DNA from: Ettlia oleoabundans
Lineage: Eukaryota > Chlorophyta > Chlorophyceae > Chlamydomonadales
Assembly (NCBI GenBank): GCA_019693395.1
Contig: JAAMXP010002793.1
Span: forward strand, 1-24,576
Direction: 5' to 3'
Length of the DNA: 24,576 nucleotides
The notes under the pieces are model-generated. The model saw only the letters and a list, made by a program, of their open reading frames with translations, searched no databases and was not told where the DNA came from. Made by a program: the position numbers and the translations under genes. Shown in pieces: positions 10,501 through 19,500 of the stretch; the first letter of the stretch is position 1, and each line of letters opens with the position of its first letter.

Positions 10501-13500
10501 GCTGTCGTCTATAGATTAGCAGGGAGAGGCTGGCTGTGCGGGGCACGATCATGGTCCACACCTGGCCTCGCTGGTAGGGGCAAAAGCTGTCGCCGCCACT
10601 TCTATTCCCAGCTCGGCAGCAGCTGAGGCAGCGGCATATGCGCTACCGCCTTGCAACGAAGGGTGAGACCCAGCCTGCAGCCAGCAAAAGAATACAGCCG
10701 AGCCAAGCTTTGCAGCCGCTATTTTAAGCAGCAGCACACCTTACAAACTGTGCAATGCCGGAGCTGTGGCTGCAGTACTTGACGGTGCGACACCCCTCAA
10801 CATCCCCCTCTTGCCTTCAAACTAGAAGTCCTACGAGCAACACATAAGAAACATACCCAACCACTGGTCATAGGCCTACTACGTGCATGGCATGAAAGAT
10901 TCCGCCCAATGTGCTGCAGCCGTCACCTACCGATTCGGCAATGCTTTGGGGCGAGAGGGCGTGCTTGACCGCTGGCACCCTCACGCCGCTACCTCCAAGG
11001 CTGGCTGGCGCGACCCCGCTGTATGCACGTGACAGCATGATGGCAGGCGGAGCGATGGCAGGGGCAGCAGCCGAGCGAAGGGAAGCGCCGCCGCCACCAA
11101 TGCCTGCCTCAGAGACGGTCGACAGTGGGGCGCCTTGGTGTAGAAGGTTTGTGCGGCTTATAGGCAACCCGCCGCGCGCCGGCTTGTGTTGCCAAGAGGT
11201 GTCCCGCGTGGAAAAACTGCAAGCCAGAGGACTCGGGAGGAAAGCCGGTGACTGAGGCGGACGTGCATGAGATGATGTAAAGGCAGGCAACCCTTCAGAA
11301 CCAATGCATCGACTCAGTCTCCTTGTCCGGGGCATGAAGATTTTGCAGCACCAAGGATAAAAAGGGGGGGGGGCAAGTGCAGGCACGGGGGCAGGGGGGG
11401 GGGGCGGCTGGGCAGGTGAACATGCAGCAAGGCCAGGCATCAGGCAGGGTGTGTAGGCACCCACAAGCTGGCGCTGCACCTGTTAAGGCGGTTGAATGGG
11501 CCTGCCTCTCGGCTGCTGTGCAGGTGTGCTGCCGCGCCCACGGGGCCCTCTGCTCCAGCGTCTTGCGCTTTGTGAGAAGCAAGGGTGGGCCTCGAGCCAC
11601 CGCCAGCGCCAGGGGCCAAATTATAGCGCTGACGTTCCATCGTGCGCACACGCCGCATCTGAAGCTGGGCGGACACCGGGGTGGCGGCAGGCAGTGCTGC
11701 AGCAAACCGGCCTGTGCTCCATTCCGGCGAAAACCTGGTGGGGCCGCCGCTGCGCAGGAGTAGGAGCTTGCAGTAGTTGTGGGTTTGGCCAAGTGCGGCG
11801 ACACTGCCGGTGCATGGGAGCACACAGGAACAAGGCATGCACGCTTCCATAAGCACAACTGCAAGCGAATGGGCAATACATTCCTGACATGGCATTAACT
11901 GTCCACCCCAACTGTAACACTTCCTCACCCGGACGGGGTGCGGTGATGGGCCGGGCCCCGGGCTGAAGAAGGCACAAAAGCAGCAAGTTCTGCGCTGATT
12001 GCAGGCCCGCCGTCGGCCATTGACCCGCTGCCTTTGGGGCTAGGAGCCTGAACCCGCCGCCCAAGCAAGTCTCGCTGGGGCAAGGCTGTGAGCGGTCCTA
12101 CAGCCGCTGGGCCTGCCGCGTGAGCGCTGCCTGATGAGCTCTGCTTGGACAGCTGGCGCTGCAGTTCTGCTGCCAGGCGGGGGCCTGCAGGCAGGTGCGT
12201 GCAGCGCAACATATTGTGGAGCGAAGTGGAGCAACAAGGCCGACAATGATGCTGGTTGTGCGGTTGGAAGCAAAACTCAGGCTACTGCCAAGAGCAAAGG
12301 CAGGCAGGCAGGCTTTAGGGCAGCAAACGCACTAGGGCAGCAAACCAACCAAACAGTAGGGCAGCAACGCACAGCGAACATGCAGGAGCCCCACCTGCTG
12401 CCCCAGTGACAGTGCGGTGATAGCTCTCCCACGCAGGCTGCCTCGCCTGCCGCGGCAAGGGCGCCACCCCTCTGCGCTGCATGGTCGCTGAGGAGGGAGC
12501 AGGGTGCAGGCCTGCTGCTGCTGCAGCTGCAGCCGTTGGTTGCTGCTGCCCCACAACCCCTGCAACCAATAAGCGATGGTAGCGACTGGTGGCTCACAAG
12601 TCAAGAAGGTAACTGCAAACAGCAGGCCTACGAGATTGGAAATTGAGTGAGCACATGCATGACAATGAGCCGCACATTGATAGGAGACGTTCTCATTTGC
12701 CGGGAAGCTGAGGCCGCAATACACCTGACGTAAACCACACTACCTGGTGCTACGGGCTTGCGCTGCAAGCCACGGATTGGGGCTGGTCTCGCCAGTGCGG
12801 ATGCTGCAGAAGTGCTGCTGGGTGCCTGGGTGCTGGCCCTGCTGGTGCTGGCGTCTGAAAGCCAAGCTGGCGCCTCTTGTGACAGCCGCTGAGCCAGCTG
12901 GAGCTGCACAGACCGGCCCACAGACGCAGGCATGGTGGCGTATGCCGCTGGTGCCGAGGACTCTGGTGCTGGTGCTGCTGGTGGTGGCGGAGGTGCTGGT
13001 GGTGCTGCTTTGGGGCCTTCTTCGGCTGTAGCATGCTGCGTTGTAGATCCCTCAGCCTGTCCTGCAGCATCGGCATCGGGTTGCCGCTCACCGGCCGCCA
13101 GCTGCTCCTGCAGCTGCCGTTGCAAGCTACGACCAGCAGCTGCTGGCAGGCTGCTGTAGTACGCGGCAGGCTCTTCTTCAGCAGGAGACGGCTGCTCACT
13201 CTCTTGCTCCATGGCATCTTGCTGCTGTGGCGGGCCGGCAGTGGAAGCAGAGAGCTGCTCCTGCTCCTGCCTCAGCTGCTGTGCAAGCTTACGCCCCACA
13301 GCCGCCGGCAAGCTGCTGTAGTAGCCCGGCTGCTCGTCCCCTGGCTGTAATGAGGGCTGACCTTGCAATGCAGCAGTGTCTGCGCCCGCTTCTGCCGCCT
13401 CCTTGGCAGCAATTTCCTGTCTCAGCCGCGAGCCCAGCTGTCGCCCCACAGCGGCAGGCAAGCTGCTGTAATAGCTGGGCCCAGGAGCGGCATCTGTGCC

Positions 13501-16500
13501 TGCTATGTCTCCTGCTCCCGCTGCTGCATCTGAAGCATGGTGTACCACCACAGACTCTGGCGATGCGCCGGAGGGAGATGGCGCACCACCTGCCTGCTGA
13601 GCTGGCGCTTGTTGCGGCACGGCCTGATGCAACTGCTGCTGCAGCTGCTGTGCTACCTGGCGCCCCACTGACGCCGGCATGCTGTTGTAATAGAGCTCCT
13701 CTCTAGAGCTGCTGGGGACATGGGCTGCCGCCATGGCAGCACTCCTGCTGCTGCCTTCTGGAGCAACCCCACTGGCTGCAGCCTCATCCGCCGCCTCAGC
13801 TGCCTGTACTTGGCTATTGTCCTGCAAACGGTGCCTGTGCAGCTGCTGTGCCAGCTGGCGTCCCATGGTGGCAGGCAGGCTGCTGTAGTACAGCTCCGAG
13901 TCATCCCCTGGCTGTGACTCTGACAGTGCCGCCGCATCTGGCTACCGCTGATGCCACGCATCCTGCTGCTCTGGCACCTGCTGCTGGTGCTCTGTGATAG
14001 TCTGCAGACTGCTGGAGGCGCGGAGGGGGGTGCCAGACTGTGCGGCAGCGTCACCCGCGGACGAGCCGAGCCGCGGCGACTGCTGCTCTGTGTCGGACAC
14101 TGGTGCAAAGAGGGTGACCAGCGCCGGCCGCCGCTGCTGCTGGCTCTTACGACGTTGCTGTTGAATGAACAGCAGGTGCTCTGCACTTAACTCCTCATCC
14201 TCATCGGCCGGTGCCCCGGCTGCCATACGTGGTCTTGCCGCAGCTGACGTCGCTGGCACAGATGCCGCTGAGGCGGCAAGGCCACGACTGTCAGCGGCTG
14301 CGCTGCTCACCGTAGCCGCTCCAGCGATTGCGCCTGCGGCTGCACTAGCAGCCATTGCAGCAGATGCACGGTCCGTTGCAGATGGATGACCCATCTCTAA
14401 GTCAATCGCGCCCCTGCCGTGCTGCTCATAAGGCTCCTGAAAGCAAAGGACAGCCCAAAACAGGAGCGGTTGCCGGTTGAGAGGTGCATAGTATGGGGAA
14501 CATGACGTGCAAACGCTTCACTGCTTTTGAGTGACAACTTGTGCACCGTTGGCAAGTGACGCAATCAAAGCCCGTGTGACCAACGAGACAGCCAGCAACA
14601 GGCTGCTGCTACCCAGAAGCAACAGGCGCCCACTGCCTCCCACCTCAAAGCTGCTCCGGTTGCTAGGGGCTCCCTGCTGCGTCTGCGTCCCCGGACGGGA
14701 CTGGAAGTGCTGGATGAAGGGGCACTCCTCAAATACCTCCTCCACCACCTCATCAGCGCTGTCGCTGCTGTGGCGGAATGAGTCGGAGGAACTGCGGGCC
14801 CTGCCGCCACTCTCACTACTAGAATAGCTGGAAGCTGACTCATCAACATCTGCACAACAAGCATACCATGTATGGTGGCAATGGCGGCAGCTGCAAAAAT
14901 GGGCATGCACCCAAGTTCAGTCAAGAGCAAGGCCCAGGCAAAACAAAGTCACTAACACCAGAAAAGCAGTTGGCAGCAAGCAATCCACACTGCAAGAAGT
15001 TGTCGGGCATGGCAGCAACTGGCGGTTGACCATGCCTCACCCCACCGCTGCGACACTCAGCCACATAACTACCTGAGCTATCCTCCTCGCTGCTCCCAAA
15101 CCCAGCGCCACTGGTGAAGGGCCGCCTTGCCATGCCGCTGCGCCGCCGCCGCCGAGAACGACCGATGCGCTGCTTCGTGTCGCTGGTTGCTCGAGCGAGG
15201 TGGGATGCAGAGGAGGAAGGGCGGCCAAGCAATCCACGCAGCCTGCCGCTGCGCTGGCTGCGTTCCCCCACACTGGCGTCAGTCTGAGCACCCACCTCTG
15301 CAGCGGCCCCAGCACGAGAAGCACTGCTCATGAAGGGGGAGAGGGGCGTCATAAGGGCGTGCGACACGCTGCTGACCAGGGACTTGCGGTTGCCAGGCGG
15401 CTCCTGACCTGCGAGGTGGAGCAGACGGCAGACGTTTCAACTGGCGGCTTGCTGTGCAGCCAGGTAGCAGGGGTCGAGAACGCATGACATGACACCAAGC
15501 TTTCTGGCGCTGGCAAGTCAGTATGCGACACATAAACATCTGCATAACACAGGCACAATCGGCAATCAGAGCTGGCGTGCACACCATCCTGGCCGTCCTC
15601 CTCAGCGCCACCAGCAGTCACGACTGTGACCGCCATGCCACCGCCGCTCGCGCCTGGAGGTGGCGGAGGCGGGTCAAACTTTTTGAGCGCGCCGCTGACA
15701 TCCACATACTGAGCGACTGCCTCCCAGTTGGCACCTGAAAATGTGGGAAAATGTGCAGCAAGCCCAGGTCAAAGCGACATCGCAACTGTTCCACAGGGCT
15801 GCCAAGACTAAGTCAAAATACGGATTTCCAGTAGCAAGTGCACTGTGCAATGTGAACTGGCAGCGACGCCCTGCCTGCATGCTTTGCCAAGCAGCATCAC
15901 CACCTGCCGCAGCGTGGCACTGCCTGCGTGTTTGTCAAGAGAAGCATCACCAAATGCTGGCTTGCCTGCTCCTAGGAGCGCCTGCTGGAAAGCACCGCCA
16001 ATGGCCCCTCACCCTGCAGGAATTCCTCGTCATCCTGCCTCAGTGCATCAATGGCGGCACCAGTGAAGCGCAGCAGCGCACGCTTGGCCTTGGCGCGCAT
16101 GGCCTGCTTCTCTAGAGCGATGCGGTCCAGACGCACCCAGCGCATCACCACGCTGCGAGAGGGGCAAGCCATGAAGAAGAATGTGGTGTGTGATACATGC
16201 AACATTATGACTAGTGGCAGGGAAAGGGCTACGGTGTTGGTTGGCTGGGATAGATGCGCCAGCTGTTGTGGTACGGGGTGATCGAACAAGCTGTTGTGAT
16301 GAAAGCGCCTCAGAAATTAGCCCGGCAGAGCCGAACAAGCCCAGCGGTAGGACAAAATGTGGTGGGCTGGTCTCTGTGCGGTTGCAATGCCAGCCGCTAA
16401 CCTTATTGAGGGTGCGTTGATGAGGAGTGTGAGCACCACAAACGCGGCCGTCCAAATGGCAATGTCGCTGTTCACGCGGTCTGTGGGGCGGGGCACATGA

Positions 16501-19500
16501 GGGAAGAGTAAGGCAGCAGAATGTGAAGGGCGGGTTCCAGCTGTAAGAGGTGAGGACGGGTAGGAGAACAGCAACTCAGCCAACAACGGCTGGCTTAAAC
16601 AAGTCCGCCCCCGTTGCCATGCCACCCAGCCCTGCCGTCGCACACCGCCAACACGCATCCCCGTCACGTCCGCTCACCAATGTTACGTGCGGGGTCTGTG
16701 GGGTCATCTAAATCGCCCTGGAGGAGGGCACTGCACACGGCAGAAGTCGAGGCAGCATGTCAGTCGGCACTGAAGCCAGGGCACCCAAGTTGATTACATG
16801 TATGGAAAATGGATTTTGTCAAATCCTTGGCGCCAAATCCTGGCAAGCACTTTGCCAGACGTGGCTTGCACGCAGCTCTGCACTACCTGGATGAAATGAA
16901 GTCTGCAATCATGATGAGGGAAACAGAGCCCCGCAGCCCACTCCAGCCGGTGAAAATAACCCCAGCCCAGGACAGGCCTGTAGCGGGGCGGTGGCGAAGG
17001 GCAGGCTGAGCCAGCGGGAGCAGATGGCGTAGGCGAGGGCGTCAGGGAACACTGGTTGCCGTGACCAAGCAACACGGTGTTCACTGAACAGGCCAGCAGC
17101 AGATGTCACACGTTCCGCCGCAAAGGCATCAGTGGGACCAGGAGACCCCCGACCCTGCATGTTCCTGTCGGCAACCCTATCCAGACCAGCCAGCTACCTA
17201 CGTTCCTTGACCCAGCTGAATACTGTAAGGTTGAAGAGTGCCAGGCAGCCGGTGCGTATGAGCATCATGAAAATGTAGATGAGGGGAATGGCGGCGTAGG
17301 ACCAGGCATTGCTGCCAAGGATATCAATGGAGCTGCAGAACACACGCATCCCGGGAAATGGGGTGTGGTGCATGTAGAAAGGGCGTATTGGGATAGGATT
17401 GAAGATCGATACAGCACTGGATCAGAATCAAATAAGACATGCAAAGCAACCATAGTTGCATGCAACCATTCGTTGGCAAGGAGACCAGCGAGAGGGACAC
17501 GCATGTAACAGAGCGGCAGCAGCGCTTATGCAGCAGATGTCGAGCCCTTCGTGGCCCGGCTTGGTGGGTGCCTCACCGAATGAGGTAGTTGACTGATGCC
17601 ACTCCCGTCCAGAAGAAAACGAGGCCGTTTGCGGCGAAGGATATGGTGTCCCAGACTGCACAGCAAGCCAGGCAGTGGATGCCATGGGGTGCTTGAAAAG
17701 CCAGCTTGCAAAAGGGCAGGCCACATCAAGTGGGAATTGCGATAAGCAACACATAATTGGAAGCAGAAGAGCGCGGCAGCTGCAGATATAGCTGCTCTGG
17801 AGAGTCCTGTACACCTTTACTGGCTCAGCCACATGCAAGACCAGGAAGGCTCTTGAAGCTCCAGCAAAAACTGCTGGAGGCATGTGCAAGCAAAGCTGAG
17901 CAAATGCGCTGTCTGCCTATCAAGTTGAGTCAGCAAATTGAACTCGGGTTTGACTCACAAGCAAAGAAGGAGCCACTTTCTTCGGTGGAAGCCAGCATGC
18001 CCCACTTGGAGGTGTAGTTGCCCCACAGGCCAAACACCACAACAGAAATCACGCCAGAGCCCTGCATCAGAAAGCATTGGTTGTGCTGGGGGTGTGACAA
18101 GGGCAGAGACAGGTTCGCTGGTATGCATGCTACAGTTGACAGGGAAAAGCAAGCGTAGGAGCAAACAGGAGCAACTAATGTCGAAAGCAGCATGGCTGAT
18201 GAACTGGTGCATCTGCCCGTGCGTACTTCATGCGTCACTCTTTCCATGCACGCCCACCTGTGCAGGGCTCTGGCCCACGTAGAAGGAGAGGTAAGCCACT
18301 GCCAGCACAATTGTGTTCTCGACTGCAGGCTTAGCGCCTTGCCATCGCAGCCATCTGCATGCCCGAAACAGCGAGCCAGCCAAGTGCACAAGAATCCCTG
18401 CTGCTTAGCGAATGCAAGCAGAGGAACTCAAGGCTACACACCCACATGCATGTCGTGGCACCTGCTGTTGACAGTTGGCGAATCACGCATCTCTGCGCAC
18501 CTGAGGAGATATCCGGTTGCGATGCTCATCGCCAGCCCCACGCCCGCTCCTATGGACGCCAGCCTGTAATGATGCGAGGGCAATGGGGTGTGACATGAGG
18601 TATGCGTAAACACCACCGGCGACCTTGCTTTGTCTATGACAAAGCCCTGCAAGACACGCCACCGCATGCAGCAAACCATGCTTGGTAGCATGGGCTGAAC
18701 GTGAAGGATGGCCACCCCATGCCCAAGAGCCGTGTCAGCTTTTCGCAAGCCACATGCCCTGCAGCACCACAGCCCAACCCTTGTCGCTCACTTGAGGATA
18801 TCCACTATGATTGTGGGAATGGCCGACCAGACTGTGGGGACGTCCTGCCCCCCTGGGTGCTGGTCCAGAAGCTGGATGAACACCTCAAACAGAGTGATGG
18901 CTGCAGGCAAACCAGCAGGGCAGGGCAGGGAGGGTGCTAGAGTCCGGCTAAGGACTGGTCCTGTTACTCATTACAGTAAACCGCAAGGTACCTCTAACAG
19001 GCGTCATGCTGCAAGCCAGCCTCAACAGAGGCCCCACCAGAGGCATCGTTCAGCAACGCCTCTCCCTCCATCAAGACAACCAGCTTCTCAGGGCCGCCTC
19101 CTGCGGGAAAGCCAAGCGGGGACACGAGACAGGTGCCAGTGGGGTGTGCGTAAATCAAGCTGCCTGCCCACTGCCTCCACAGCCCAGCAAGCCACAGCAA
19201 TGACTGCAACAAAGAAGCCAACAGTGGCACACCTCTTTGCCAGCGTCAACACGGCACGGGGCACAAGGTTGGAGCAGCTAGTTCCCAGCCTTTGCATGAT
19301 CACTTACCCTGCTTCAGAATGGCTGTCGCTGCTATTGCATCAGTGGATGCCACCATGGCGGCAAACAGCCCGCCGTGCAACCACGTGAAACCACGGTCCG
19401 AGAATCCCAGGGCAAACAGGATGACTGTAGCACAGGAGGGGAGGACGGCAGGGTTGCTAACAGTCATTCTCAAAGGATAAACAGAGCTCACTTATGGCAT

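Larger units (their letters stand above)
10562..15734 (-). other. Low-complexity linker inserted between membrane domain and cytosolic helices (exons 19-28)
   Basis: Exons: 15585-15734, 15073-15408, 14644-14849, 14055-14436, 12744-13919, 12395-12559, 11929-12184, 11480-11749, 10931-11216, 10562-10674. The first exon begins GANWEAVAQYVDVSGALKKF, which matches the SOS1 segment that directly follows the membrane domain. In plant SOS1 the next conserved helices follow closely; here they resume only at 10398. About 1100 residues lie between: Pro/Gly runs, a basic cluster RSRRRRRSGMARR, a Ser/Glu/Asp stretch suitable for phosphorylation, Gln-rich runs, and the six-copy YYSSLPA motif region. No known fold is recognisable. 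Coding status rests on long open frames, good acceptors and unbroken phase. Junctions at 14644 and 14055 have alternatives. Confidence 0.75.

Noticed and set aside
13033..13706. Plus-strand open frames opposite the repeat exon
   Set aside because: These are shadows of the Gln/Ala-rich minus-strand exon. Leu/Cys-rich translations are the expected antisense product.
13942..13944. In-frame TAG as evidence for a variant genetic code (TAG = Gln)
   Set aside because: No other conserved exon in the chain needs TAG or TAA read as sense, and a phase-correct intron removes this one.
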